Shown in pieces: positions 8,943 to 21,294 of a stretch of 64,000 bases of DNA (within the stretch, counting starts at the first letter, position 1; each line of letters opens with the position of its first letter). A model generated the notes under the pieces. The model saw only the letters and a program-made list of their open reading frames with translations. It was not told where the DNA came from and ran no database searches. Origin of the DNA: Phanerodontia chrysosporium (Eukaryota; Basidiomycota; Agaricomycetes; Polyporales; Phanerochaetaceae). The stretch covers positions 620,001 through 684,000 of the forward strand of contig MJGA01000014.1 in NCBI GenBank assembly GCA_001910725.1. Direction: 5' to 3'. The position numbers were made by a program, and so were the translations under genes.

Positions 8943-9894
8943 CTACGGGTCCTCCTCGGGCTCGCCCGACATGACGGAAAAACGGACAACCTTGCGCGGA
9001 GTGAGCTCCGACGAAGCCGAATCGTCATCCGAGAGAGTGGCCGCGCTTGAGGCAGAGTTTTTTCTGCTCGGGAGGAGCAGGCGCATGCCCAGATGCAGCT
9101 TCGACGAGAAGACGGAGCGCGAGGTAGAGGTGGACGCGCTCCGGTTGGAGCGCGGCGTGCTTGGCGCCGTGGACGTCAGCGTCGAGAGCGACGCGTTCGA
9201 GTCGGACGGCGTGAGCGGGTTTGACATGGACACCGGCTTCTTCAGCGACGAACGCGCCGGTGGAGGCGGGAGTGAGATCGCAGGGGCCGAGCCCCTCCTG
9301 ACATGTAGGGGTCGGCTCGGGCGCGGTGGGGTTGAAACACCTCGAGGGGTTTCAGGAGTGTCCGAGTGTCGACTTCGGGTGTGGTACGCCCGCTGGGAGG
9401 AGCCAAGGTGGGGCGTACGAGAGATGTGCAGGCCCATGGCGATTTGTTCTATCGTCGGGCTGGTCGCCTGCGAATCATGGTAGTCGTACGGTGATGACGA
9501 CCGCGGCGGCAAGCTTTCTTCCGGAGTCGAATGCATGCCAATTGCCTAAAAAGACAGAAACGGTTATAAGTGTACCGTCCTGCTCGTCCAGGACAGCGGC
9601 GGTGAATTTATAGCACACGTACCGCCATCGCATTCGTTCCTTTCTTCCCCCGCCCCCGCGCGACATCGATCTGCGCACGTTACTCCATACTTTGTTCACC
9701 CCTCCATTGCTGCTACTGCTACTGGGTCCTGGGTCATTCGAGTTCGCGGCAGAAAACGGCGTGGCGATGGCTGGGTGTGATGACGCCGAATGTTGCTGCC
9801 GCAGCTGTGTGCGACCGCGCACACGACTCGGGTTGTCGATGTGCGAGGCCGACGGCAGCCTAATATTTGGTTTCCGCAGGCGACTGTCGTCCAT
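8943..9894 (-). CDS. Hypothetical Ser/Pro-rich protein with a PP1-docking-like motif
   Basis: Two exons, 9894-9619 and 9545-8943, give 292 residues starting MDDSRLRKPNIRLPSASHID. The intron (9618-9546) has a GTGTGC donor and TTTTTAG acceptor and keeps frame; a GTACGT site 4 bp earlier would shift frame and truncate. The protein is low-complexity, rich in Ser, Pro, Thr and Arg, with many SP/TP sites and a basic patch (RRSMSRGGGGRKERMRW). Near the C-terminus is RKVVRFSV, which fits the [RK]-x-[VI]-x-[FW] consensus for binding protein phosphatase 1, flanked by acidic residues. I do not recognise a folded domain; PP1 binding is inference from one short motif. An intrinsically disordered regulator is the best reading. 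Confidence 0.6.
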
Positions 9895-10607
9895 CGCTTT
9901 CTTCGAGGACAAAGCGTGGACGATGTGGAACAGGAGGGACCGTGTGGAGGGAAATGAGGAAAGGAGGGAGCATCGAGGTGTTAAAGATGCCAGCGCTTCA
10001 CACCCCGCAACTTGCCACGTGGGGAAGTGACCGGGAATCCCGGCGGCCACATCATCACGGCGCCATGCCCAATCCGGCAGGTCCAGTCGTCGGTTGTGCC
10101 TGGCTGATGCCACCTCCCGCAAGCGAGTCTCCCTCCAGCTCACACCGGCGTGGGGCAACAAGTACCCTATATTCCTCCAGAAATACCCTCCAATACATCC
10201 CCACGCACCGATGCCTTCCAGTGTGGTCCGAAGGAAATTGCTAATAGTGATGACGCTTCGGCAGGAACTCGGGCCCTTCGACTATTCACGGGCCTCTTAT
10301 GCCAGCATGCAGCTCAAGTGACCGCAGCCAGCATGTTCGCAGCAAGGGGAAGAAGCAGCCGAGAAACGTAGAGTTTCGCCATTGGCAATCCGAGTGCTTA
10401 CGGCGTGTGGTGCTCGTCGGCGCGTGTCAGGGCCGACGACGCTCAAGCCGTAATCGTAGCGCCACGACGCTGCTGTGGTCCAGCCATCTGTCAATCTATC
10501 AATGTAGGCGGGAAGACGCATGCTTGGAGACGTCGCTACCTTGGCCTAGTATGTAGGACACGGCACTCTGGTGACATAACAAACCCAGACGTTGTAGTAA
10601 TTCGGTG

Positions 10608-10659
10608 ATAGGGTACAGGTTTAGACCCTATTGCGGCGGCCCTTCTGTGCAACAGGGCC
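10608..10659. repeat. Two tandem small hairpins
   Basis: ATAGGGT (10608-10614) pairs with ACCCTAT (10625-10631), and GGCCCT (10638-10643) pairs with AGGGCC (10654-10659). Both loops are 10 nt. Function unknown. Confidence 0.55.
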
Positions 10660-11720
10660 TAAAGGCACATGGAAATTCCCAGCGAACTATTTCGATATTT
10701 TCTGCACGTAATCACCTCTCAGAACAGGAATAGTGAAATAATGTCGTAAATATCGCGTTTCGGGACAGGGTGCATGGTTTGGCAATGGGACGAAGCATTT
10801 GCGGTTACAGCCCGCCTATTCTCGGAGCTGCTAACACCTGTTTACCCAACAGTGTGGCTGTCTGTACCTGGAAAATGAGCCCCAGATTTTTCTGTATATT
10901 TTCCGGACAGCAAGATGTCACATGTTTGTACGCAGAAAAACCGGGCTTTTCAGAACACCTGTTTCTGTCCTCAGAGAAAAATATGACACATTCAGCATAC
11001 CCTCTTCCAGAATCAAGCAGGCCTGTTGCATATCAACCTCTGAGCACCAGAACAGCTTCCTAAATAATTCAGATGTGTTTACTCCAACAACACGACATGT
11101 TTCGGTTCATAAGCACACAGCTCCGGTCGGTGATGTCAATAGCGTGGCGCATATTTAAATCCGTTAGCAGTATCCAGGTCAGCTATAGGCGTGAACATGG
11201 AGTAGGTCCGGACGAGATAGGACACAATCCACAGCGTGTGGTGCGTTATCAACATAATCCGGCGCATAGATGCCAGCCGGCTGCGGTCTGTGCTACATGT
11301 CAGCGAAAACCTAGGAAATACCCCCATTGAGGACATAATTCACAGATTCAACAGGTGTACTTACCGCACATGCAGGATGACTTGCCGAAGTCTTACCCAG
11401 GCACCCGATAGCCTTTCTGACCTGGTCTTGGTGCGGGCTCCAAGCCCGGCGGGTCCCGTGAACATCTTGCAGACGACTGCCATCAGAATCTCCGGAATGC
11501 GTCCACTCGATCGTATTCAAGCTAGCCACGGATGTACACTATGATATCATTATTTCTCGTGCGAGGATAGAACGAAGGGTATGCTGTTCGCAGTGTATGC
11601 TTTCAAAGAATGGCCGTCGTCTGGCGAAACCTGCGACCGGGTGCTATCGAAGAAGAAGGAATGAGTCGTATCGGGGCGTAGTACGACATTGAGATAGTGT
11701 AAGGGGGAATTCATGCCGCT

Positions 11721-12332
11721 TTGGGGATTTGTTTCCACTGGTTGCAGGTCGGTGATACGATCGTTCGTACGCCTTCTTCGACGCTCCATATTTCCCCTAT
11801 GCCCAGATGGAGAATCGTTCTCATGTTGCTGGAGACCCAGGACCAGCCAGAACGTCGGCTGAAGCAGCTCAGAATAGCATGGTATGCGACGCCGAGTCAA
11901 CGAGACCAATACCGCGGCTTCGGAATGAACTGTGAGCACAGCAGCTTTAGTTTCGATAGTCAAATTCGTTTGCGGACCCGTGAAGGCAGTCGTGCCGTGA
12001 TGACGCAACGTCGGATAGACCAGGTTGCTACGAGCACCTTCGAAGAGATCTGCAGCTCGTCGGAGTCTTCACAGCAGCGGTGCGGATCCTCATTTACTGC
12101 GCGGGTAGCTGCGACAGTCCCGCATTGTCGCGGTCCTCTCAGTGGCTCTATGCGTGTCGTGAGCGCAATGTCCGAGCCCGAGAATCGTGCGGCGCACCTG
12201 TGCTTCACGGGTTTTACCGCGTTTCAGCTCCTCGTCCCACGCGCCGATGTCGAGTCCTGGCTGCTCGTCAACGCATCTCCTCCTATTGCCTCAGAGGTCC
12301 AAGGAACGGCCGACAGAACTATTTTGGGCTAG
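11721..12332 (+). pseudogene. Possible decayed fragment of an FAD monooxygenase
   Basis: An open frame of 203 codons, mostly unrecognisable, with one stretch near its end (CFTGFTAFQLLVPRADVESW) that resembles the RFTGYTAFRGLVP segment of salicylate-hydroxylase-like FAD monooxygenases. The Rossmann GxGxxG and the GDAAH motifs are absent around it, so at most it is a relic. It could equally be a chance match. Confidence 0.2.
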
Positions 12333-12600
12333 CTCGGAGAGTGGCCCTCACCGCCTAGAGTACCTGATAAGCTTTGTACGACCTGTGTGTCGAAGGAACG
12401 GGAAAATTTCGCGATGCAAAGCACAAACAGGTGCATTGTCGTAGAGAACATCTGGACAGAGCACGACCAAAGGTCTCAGGGACGAGAGAGGATGGTGGTC
12501 ACGACGAAAGAGTGCAGACATCGTTCAGCCGCGCGCTCGCTTTTCATTTCCCACCACCATCTCCTCGTTGTCGACCACGTCCAGACCGACCTGAGCAGCA

Positions 12601-15600
12601 ATGGACAGGCCCATGGGCCCGCGGTCTCAGCCCGAGAAACGAAATGTCGCATACGAATCAATATTTGGGCGACCGAGTGCCTCTCACCACCAGTCGACAC
12701 CACCGCCGGTGCCGTATGGGCAACAGCCCTATCCGTACGCTGCGGCGAACGGTCAGTACGGAGCCCAGCTTGACCGCAGAACGTCTGCTGCATCCTCCAT
12801 CGCGCCATCGATAAATAGGTCTCCGCAAGTCTCGCCAGATTTGTACAGGCAGCCCTACGCGCACCAGCCACCCCCGCACCAGCAGCAGCCATACTATCCG
12901 TCGCCCACTGCTCCCTCGACCTACACATACCCAAGCAGTGCAAATTTAAGTACACCGTCTTCCAATAGCCGAGCCCGCTCCGTCGGTCCTTCTCCTGGAA
13001 TAATCGCTCCTGCACCAGAGGAGCCGCCTGACCCGAGTCTCGAGGCCCTGACCCAGGCAGGCCTCACCCCCGCGCAGGCGTACCAGGCCCAGATTTACAT
13101 GAAGAGCCCGATGGGCCAGTCGCAGTCCAAGCTCGAGGGCCGCCCTGCACACCGCAACTCTGCCCCGAACGCGAACGGCCTGCCGCAACTTCCGCTCGAC
13201 ATCCAGTCCGACGACGGCAAGCTGGGAATCGACTTCCTGGGCGATGCTGTCGCGAATGGGAACGGCCACTGGGAACACGCTACATACCAGCAGCAGGTGC
13301 ACTCGCAGCCTGAGAGCGTGCGGTCGCGCATGTCCGTCGCATCAAGCTTCGCGCCGATACCAGAACAACCTGCCGCTTCTTCTTCTTCATCTCGTCCGTA
13401 TCCGCTGCAGCTCGACACCGCCGTCAGTACTACGCATGGTTATGGTCCCAGCACGTCTCCCGCGTCCTCCAACATCGTCGACCCGTCCCCCTCAGGCTAC
13501 CAGTCCGCCCCGCCCCCGAGCTCTTCTGGGCGGCGCTCCTCGGAATCATCGAGAACATTGCCTGGGCCCTCGTCGCGGCGGGACAGAACGGCACAAGATC
13601 GGTCGCGCTCGATGTCCGCAGCCCTGACGCCTCAGTCTCGGGCGTTGATAGAGACCGGGCGCGTGCCAAGGCCGCCCCTGCCCTCTATGCCGCCAGCAGT
13701 CCGCGACTCCATGTCCAGCAACCGTCCCCACCATCGAAGAACGCCGATCGTCTACCCTGCGCTGCTCTCGAAGGTCGCACAGGCGTTCAAGGAGCGAATA
13801 ACGCTGTCCGACAGGGTCAAGGATGGCTTGACCTACAAGGACGCGTTCGACGGCCGCGAAGCCGTCGACAAGATCGCATACATCATCAAGACGACGGACA
13901 GGAACCTGGCGCTGCTTCTCGGCCGCGCGCTGGACGCACAGAAGTTCTTCCACGCCGTCACGTACGACCACCGACTGCGCGACAGCGTCAACGACCTGTA
14001 CCAGTTCCGCTCCAAGATGCCGAGCCCGTTCACGAGCGGCGAGCTCGGCGACCACGAGGTCGAGAGCATCCGCGAGTCGCTCGCCAAGATGCCCGCGTTG
14101 CTCGACGGCAAAGACAAGGACAGCCCGACGCACTCCGTCGAGTCCGGCACCGAGAAGGGGCAGCGCGACAGCTCGCCGTCCCCGCCAGACTCGGTCGTCG
14201 CTGCCCCTGCCACGAGGCCGCGGCAAGGGTCAATATCTGTTGATGACATCCCGTTGCCCTCCGGGGTCTTCACGCTTCTCACGGACTGCTACTCGCCAAC
14301 GTGCTCCCGGGACCGCCTTTGCTACTCGATAGCGTGTCCACGGCGGTTAGAGCAACAGGCGCGCCTGAACATGAAGCCGCAGCCGGGTTTGAAGAAGCAG
14401 ATAAGTAAGGAGAGCTTGGGCGACCTCGTGGTGCGTCGCAGTGATTTTTGTTACATCTTCGCGAACTCATAGCTTGCAGGAACCTGGCACTCTCTGGATT
14501 CACTCTGTGCCACAAGCGATTGTGGATAGTGTGTCAGACCAGGAAAAGAAGCGTCAAGAAGCTATCAACGAAGTCATCTACACCGAGCGGGATTTCGTGA
14601 GGGATATGGAATATCTCCGCGACGTAAGTGCATATCTTCCTCTCTAGCTGCATTCACTTGACTTAAACTCGCGAATACGCAGTACTGGATTAAACCCCTG
14701 CAAGAGCTGGATATCATACCCGAGCAACGACGAACCGACTTCCTGGAGCAGGTCTTCTGGAATTTGCATGACATCATAGCAGTAAACACTCGCCTCCGCG
14801 ATGCCCTCAACAAACGACAAAAATCGTATGCTATTGTCGAACAGATTGGCGACATACTCCTTGATGCAGTGCCGCACTTCGGGCCCTTTGTGTCCTATGG
14901 AGCGCATCAACTGTATGGCAAGTACGAGTTTGAGAAGGAGAAGGCCTCGAACCCGGCATTTGCTGCATTTGTGGAGGTACGCACATCGCGCTGTTACCGT
15001 CAAGGGACCAGATGCCAACCATAATCGGTCTTTTCTAGGAAGTTGAGCGGCGGCCAGAGTCCCGAAAACTGGAACTGAACGGATATCTCACGAAGCCAAC
15101 TACTCGGTTGGCCCGATACCCTTTGCTGCTCGAGGCCGTTCTGAAACATACACCAGAAGACAACCCGGACAAAAAGACGCTGCCAAGAGTCGTGGAGATG
15201 ATCCGCGAGTTCCTGAAGGCGGTTAATGCGGAGACGGGTAAGGCGGAGAACAGGTTCAACCTACTCCAGCTTGATCAGCAGCTCGTCTTCCGACCCGGCG
15301 AGGAGGTTGTAAGTAAATCTCCGCACGATATCCCGTTAGCCCGTCTTACTTGTGATCCAGGATCTTCGGTTAAGAGAGGAAGGTCGAGAGCTCGTATACA
15401 AGGGCACCTTGAAGAAGCGCGGCGGCTCGCAAGGCGACAGCGCTGAATTGATTGTCTTCTTGTTTGACCATGCTCTACTGATGGTTAAGCAGAAGAGTAA
15501 GACAGAGCAGTACAAAGTCTACCGTCGCGTGAGTACTCATGGTCTCTCCCACATTGCTCGTCGGTTAAGGCTGGTACGCAGCCTATCCCGCTGGAACTCC

Positions 15601-17281
15601 TTCTTGTCTCTGCCCCAGACGAGTTCCCCTCACAACAGAAGTCGTCTAAGCAGAAGGCATTACTCAAGAACATGCCCCATGCCCCTGTGATCCCAGTCAA
15701 GGAAGCGAAGGGCGGCTTCTCGATCACCTTCGTGCATCTTGGTCGCAAGTACTACCAGATGACATTATGGGCAAGTACGTATGTCAGCCAGCGCAAGTGG
15801 GTCGAGCACATCCAGAAGCAACAGGACTTGATGCGTGAGCGAAGCCTGGTGTTCGAGACCATCACGCTCAGTGAAGGGTTCTTCGTCGGTCCCAACAGAG
15901 TAAATTGTGCTGCGCCCTTCGGTAGGTTGCAATCCCATACCTGTCCGGCCGCCTCATTCATACTGCGGTAGATCAAGGCAGACGAGCCGTGTATGGTACA
16001 GCCGACGGTGTCTACCTGTCGGACCTTTGGGATCCGCACCGCGAGCCAGTCAAGGTCCTTGCTCTGCTCGATGTGACGCAGGTCGATGTCCTCGAGGACT
16101 ACCAGCTGTTGATCGTGTTGTCGGGTAAGTTCGCCGTGGTGCGACCTTACATGCAATGTTTAACCAGCTGCATCTCGTAGAGCGGCAGGTCATGACTTTC
16201 CCCCTCGATGCACTTGATCCGCGGGATCCTATGGCGGCTCTCAGGCGCGCGAAGCGGATAGCGTCGCATGCGTCGTTCTTCAAAGCAGGTATATGTCTTG
16301 GGCGGACATTGGTGTGTGTCGTCAAGACCAGCGCGTTGTCGAGCACGATCAAGGCTCTGGAGCCTATCGATACCAACATCCGTGGGGCGCGTAAACCTAC
16401 ATTCAGGAAGCTCTTGCAGGGCGGTAACGATACACTGAAACCCTTCAAGGTTAGTGACGACTACGAATGTCCTTATCTGGTTGTACCGACGTCCTCTCGC
16501 AGGAGTTCTATATCCCCGTCCAATCAAGCTCCATCCATTTCCTCAAGACCCGGCTCTGCGTTGGCTGTCAAAACGGCTTTGAGATTGTCGATCTGGAGAG
16601 TCTCGAAACCCAAGGCCTTATCGACCCGCACGATCAGTCTTTGGAATTCGTACGGAAGAGAGAAGGCCTCAAGCCTATTTCTATATACCGCATCGATAAT
16701 GAGTTCCTGCTTTGTTATGACGGTACGTTCACCTTGTTTCGTGATCAGCCCCCCTCTGACTTTCATTCAGAATTCGCCTTTTACGTAAACAAGTCTGGTT
16801 GTCGGTCACGGAAAGACTTCATGATCTTCTGGGAAGGCTGCCCAACAGGGTTTGGTACGTGCAGCTATTCCGTTTCGTGTATCTCGGTCTCACCCTCTCT
16901 CCAGCGCTCCACTACCCCTACGTCCTGGCATTTGAGCCAACCTTCGTCGAAATCCGTCACGTCGAGACCGGCTCAATGTCCCAGATCATCCAAGGCAATA
17001 ACCTTCGCTGCCTCTTCTCCGACACGCCACCATCGACGACCAACTCTGCGAGCATGTATTACAACCAGTACCAGCAAGGATACGCCCAGAGTCAGTACGG
17101 CTCGCCGCAAGCCAATCAGTACGGACGGACATCACTGCAGAACGGATACGGCTCGCCCTACCCGCAAGCATACCCACAGACCCCGCGGGGCCCGTCAACA
17201 GGACGCGACGAAATCCTGATGGTGTCCGACGACCGCGTAATGCGGCTGCAACTCAGCCAGCGCGCACATCATCACCAATAG
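12601..17281 (+). CDS. ROM2: Rho guanine nucleotide exchange factor, DEP-DH-PH-CNH (Rom1/Rom2 type)
   Basis: A large multi-exon gene. Exon 1 (12601-14430, 610 codons) starts MDRPMGPRSQPEKRNVAY and is a disordered Pro/Ser/Gln region up to about residue 380, then a DEP domain (YPALLSKVAQAFKERITLSD ... DLYQFRSKM, about 385-475). Exon 2 begins EPGTLWIHSVPQ and opens the DH domain with EAINEVIYTERDFVRDMEYL; it continues through YWIKPLQELDIIPEQRRTDF and LNGYLTKPTTRLARYPLLLE. A PH domain follows (YKGTLKKRGGS ... FLFDHALLMVKQ), then a citron-homology domain (ADGVYLSDLWDPH ... FAFYVNKSG). The C-terminus has a Gln/Tyr tail and ends DEILMVSDDRVMRLQLS, a common end of Rom2 proteins. Members activate Rho1 for cell-wall integrity signalling at sites of polar growth. 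All introns keep frame; no indel is needed. Confidence 0.9.
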
Positions 17282-17762
17282 CGTTTGCCTCCGTTCTCGC
17301 ACTGACACCGCCTGTTCTGCGCCCGTACCACGAGGTGCTGTTGCCACACATTATCCGTTAATCGTTCACGATTCCTTTTTCGCCACTAGTATATCTGCTC
17401 TGTCGTTTCTGCCGCATCCACTCACGCATTTCTCTATATATCCTAACCACGCAATATGTGTATCTGAGCACTTCATGTTACAATAGGAATAGCTAACACA
17501 GTCTCCTCGTCATGTTCTTGCAATGAATGAGCATGTGTAATAACTTCGCTTTTCGCGCGTGCAGTAACTGATAGTATTCGGGATAGGCTGATGTAACCCG
17601 TCGAGTAGGTCGCTACAGTACAAAGCTGATCCCAACCGAACTTTCCTCGCACCAGACCTCGCAAGCATGCAAGACCCGCAGAACCAGGAAGATGGTTGAG
17701 CAATGGTAGGTGTGTTGAACATCCTCGACGGCCTCAGACGCCTGTCTCGGGAGCGATATATT
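17282..17762. other. Intergenic between convergent genes
   Basis: 3' regions of the RhoGEF and of the M20 amidohydrolase. AT-richer than the coding parts. No gene seen. Confidence 0.5.
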
Positions 17763-19441
17763 TCATCGCTGCCGCTGGGCCTCAAACGCATCGCGGACCT
17801 GAACAAGTCGCAGAAGGTCAGTCAGGATTGCAGGTGCCGAGACAGCCATAATGTCACAGACCTTCTGATAGAAATCGTGGTCAGTGAGCACGCGCAATGC
17901 CGTAACGACGAGGCATTTCGACGTTGCGAGAGTCGCCCCGTGTGCCTCGATGGTGCGTGCAGCGGCAGTGAACTTTGCCGTATGGTTGCTGCCCCCTTGC
18001 TTCGTCGGAATAGAATACACTGGCTCTATGCAAGGCACAACTAGAGACACGGTCAGTCGACGGCAGATCGCTGTCGAAAGGAGTTCTCACCGTAGGATAC
18101 ATCGCCCTAGTATGCACATACGTCAGCGCCTTCCGGTGAGTTCCACATTGAATACTTACGAGATCTGTCGAAGCCTGTAATGTCTCGTTTGATATCTCAG
18201 CAGTGCGGCCGTGCCATGTCCTCACAATGCGGGCATACTCCTCCGCTATAATAGGCACTCGCATCAGTTCCTGACCATCATCCGCAGCGCGCAGCGCGCA
18301 GCGCACGAAGGACGCACCGAGCGCACTGTTCTCGCGACAGTCCTTGTATCCGATGCCGACACTGACTTTTACAGCGCAAGCGGACGCGCGCCCGGCGGCC
18401 TCAAGACAGTCTATCACGCGGTCCCGGAGCACCTCGAGCTCCGCCCACGTCGGCGCGCGGACAGCCCAGCGCATCTTCGACGTCCCAGGGATAACTGCAC
18501 GTCTGGTCAGCAAGCACACGTCCCAGGGACAGAACACGACACGCACCGTTCGGCTCCCAATCCGGCTGCGCGTCGATGACGCCGTGCAGGCGATGCGTCG
18601 GCTTCACCTGCTGACGCAGGGCAGACACGCTGCTGTACGCGAGGACCGCCGCGTCGAGCGCGTTGCGCGCCTCCCAGGGCGCGTACGCTGCATGCGCGGT
18701 ACGCCCAGTGTACTCGACCTCGAGGTTCTGGATCGCAGTCCACGGCTGCAGTGTCGTGCCGCCTGGTCTGCCGGGGCCGGGATGGCACCTGCGGGATGTC
18801 AGCGCCGGGCCGAGGACAGGGCACAGATGATAAGCACACACATCAGGCAGACGTCCATTTCGTTGTACGCGCCGCCCTCGAGCAGCTTGATCTTCCCGCC
18901 ACCGTGCTCCTCGGCGGGGGTGCCCAGGAGGACGACGCCCCCAGCAATGTCGTGCGCCACGAGCGCCGCCTTGAGCGCGAGCGCGGTCGCCACACCGGAT
19001 ATCGCGATCAGGTTGTGGCCGCAGGCATGCCCAAGTCCCGGAAGCGCATCCATCTCAGACTGCAGCCCGATGACAGGCCCGCCGTTGCCGTGCATGTACG
19101 CGGCCCGCCAGGCGGTGTCGAGGCCGAGGTAATGCTTCGTCACTGAGAAGCCGTGGCGCTCCATGAAGGTTGTGAGTACTCTATGGGCATGACTGTGGCG
19201 GTACCTTCGTGAGCGGTCGATCCGCTTTGGTTAACTGAGTTGGAACTCACCGCTCCTCGAAAGCGACTTCAGGATGTTCTGCGGGCAAGTCTCGAGGCTC
19301 AGTCGGTGGCGCAGCGGAGGAGGGATGTGCTCACGCACCCCAGATATCCAAGCTAAGCTTGCGCAGCTCGTCGTGCAAATCATCGACAGTAACATCAACA
19401 GTCTTCAGGATATCTTCGCTGATGGGCAGCTCGCAGGACAT
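17763..19441 (-). CDS. M20 family amidohydrolase/dipeptidase (PM20D2/AbgB-like)
   Basis: Minus-strand gene with at least eight exons. The protein begins MSCELPISEDILKTVDVTVD and splices to LRKLSLDIWEHPEVAFEER, HAHRVLTTFMERHGFSV, then the metal-site core GLQSEMDALPGLGHACGHN and LLGTPAEEHGGGKIKLLEGG, giving the His, Asp and paired Glu residues of di-metal M20 peptidases. The dimerisation part (EVEYTGRTAHAAYAPWEARN) and the closing metal-binding region (PVYSIPTKQGGSNH) follow; the chain ends RDAFEAQRQR. Relatives hydrolyse N-acyl amino acids or dipeptides in the cytosol. One exon is only 16 nt (18091-18106) and supplies GDVSY. The first exon could extend upstream (a frame with MKCCLRKLLPRIL starts at 19751); I chose 19441 because the conserved part begins shortly after it. 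Confidence 0.82.
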
Positions 19442-20145
19442 GTCGTCAGTAGAATTCGTGGGCACAATGGTGATCTCGTCTAGCGGCCGCTCGTCCCGCT
19501 TAAAAGGGCCACAGCAACGACAAACACCGACATCGGGCGCACAGCCTACCTGCGCCCAAGCTTTGTCGTCAGTGTTTTGTTCTGCATACCAATCCAAACC
19601 AATGCGCGCTCACAAAGACCTCCTGCAGCGTCACCTCGGACGAGGGCGATGGGACGACGACCTCAAACTTTTCGCAACCCTCGCGGCGCGGCGCGGTATC
19701 ACGCCGGCCGGTGAGGATTCTGGGCAGGAGTTTCCGGAGACAGCACTTCATGGTCGTCGGGTCGGGGACCGGCGCAAGGTCTGAGACGGGTTTTGGCGGA
19801 GGAATTATGTGCATTGGCGTGCGCTTGTGGACGTGGGGAAATCATGTTTCTGGAGGGCACATCTGCCGGCAGGGGTCTGTTTGTGCGGAGAATCCGTGGT
19901 CATCGGGGGATTAGCTGATACGGCTGATGCCCCTGCACAGCGACTGCATGGGTACAGTCAGTCCAGCGCATGCGCACGCTCAGTCGACGCCTAGGCAACC
20001 CGAGAAAATGTTCCAGCAGAACTCATGTCTCTATTAGCATTAATATGAAAACTTACTATGGGGACAGGACGTGTGTAAAAGTACAGGGTAGATGCAGATA
20101 ATCGTACAGGACAGTTTTGGCGAGCACGGCTGATAGTATGGTGTC
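19442..20145. other. Intergenic or possible extra 5' exon of the M20 gene
   Basis: Minus-strand frames at 19569-19814 and 19442-19597 could supply an N-terminal extension for the amidohydrolase, but no conserved motif decides it. The rest shows nothing. Confidence 0.4.
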
Positions 20146-21294
20146 TTAGGCAGATGGCTGATATGGGGCTGTCGGGGTCCCATGTTCACCGCGAAGCAGC
20201 TCCGCGCGAAGTGTCTCGACGGTGCGCATAAGCTCGGGTCCTAGAACCATTGCGCCGAACTTCTTCATCAGACTTGTACCGGTGGTAGTGTCAATGGGGT
20301 CGACACCCGACACAGCGAGTGTCAGGTAGCTTCTGTGCGATGTGATAGAGATGTAGTCTAGCCCTTCGCTCGTTGGTTCGGCCATCGCTACGTCGCCGGT
20401 TCCGAAGAGTACGTCGGCGTGCTCATCGTCAGCGAAGACAACGCGAGCGCGCTGTGCAAAGCCAGGTAGGAAATGAATCCCACCATGCTTGCCGTTAGAG
20501 ATACGGAGAAGGCCATTGAAATTGGGCGGAATGAGGAGATTAATTGCACCTGTATGTTGATTGAGTTTTGGCCAAGCGCACGCGTATGAGGATATTGCTC
20601 ACCGTCTCTGTTGGCAATCTCGAGGAAGATGTTCTTGTTGGCTTGTAGAGCAAACTACAGGCGCATATGAGCAGAGATCTTCTCAGAAGACACACTCGAG
20701 CGTACCAAGTTGACGTTCACCCTGCCATGGCGGGTAACGATCTGAACGTACGCTTTCCCTTGCTGTTCAGTGTTTCCATCCGTTGCGATATTGAGATTAA
20801 TCCGTCCATGCTTGGTCTTGAAGGCTGCATTGGGAACGATATTGTGCCGCAGCTTCTTCTGCTCGCGCTTGTCGAGCATACGTGTATGAGCCGTGGCAGA
20901 TCCCGGCAGCTCGGGATTGATGATGTACGATCCTACGCATGACAGGTGAGCGGGAACGAGGACGGGCTGCACAGCCACTACTCACCCGATATCTCGTTAT
21001 GCTTCGACTCGAGTGTGATGAAGTTGACGTGCTGCTGAGATGCAGACTGGAAGATGGAGTTGACGCGTGAGACTCCGAGTGCAGCAACAACGCTTCGCCT
21101 GCTTGCACCCTCGTATGGGGGTGGCTGCTCCTGAGGAAGCTGTGGTACACCTTGCGTCTGTCCGAGAAGTCAGCACAGGTTCTCGAGGCCCAAGAAGTGC
21201 CGCATATACCCACCCCAAAGGTCTTCTCGGTCAAGGCGGGTTCGCTTGCTTGCGCCGTCACAACCTCTGGGACTTCTGCCTTCTCGATGATCAT
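20146..21294 (-). CDS. DUF7330-type hypothetical protein
   Basis: Minus-strand gene of about five exons, start MIIEKAEVPEVVTAQASEPA at 21294, stop at 20146. Spliced segments: a Pro-rich linker (QGVPQLPQEQPPPYEG), then SRVNSIFQSASQQHVNFITL, SCVGSYIINPELPGSATAHT, TKHGRINLNIATDGN, TRHGRVNVNL, FALQANKNIFLEIANRDG, INLLIPPNFNGLLRISNG and a C-terminal part ending TPTAPYQPSA. The alternating pattern of short beta strands with repeated xGRxNxN and NRDG turns resembles the adhesin-like beta domain called DUF7330, which is abundant in Agaricomycetes and has no assigned function. No signal peptide is visible, so it is probably intracellular. Assignment is from pattern memory, not a search. Confidence 0.6.

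Larger units (their letters stand above)
9895..12600. other. Gene-poor region
   Basis: About 2.7 kb between divergent genes. It has two small hairpins (10608-10659), AT-rich sequence at 10.6-11.2 kb and a possible decayed enzyme fragment near 12.2 kb (listed separately). I see no complete gene. Confidence 0.5.
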
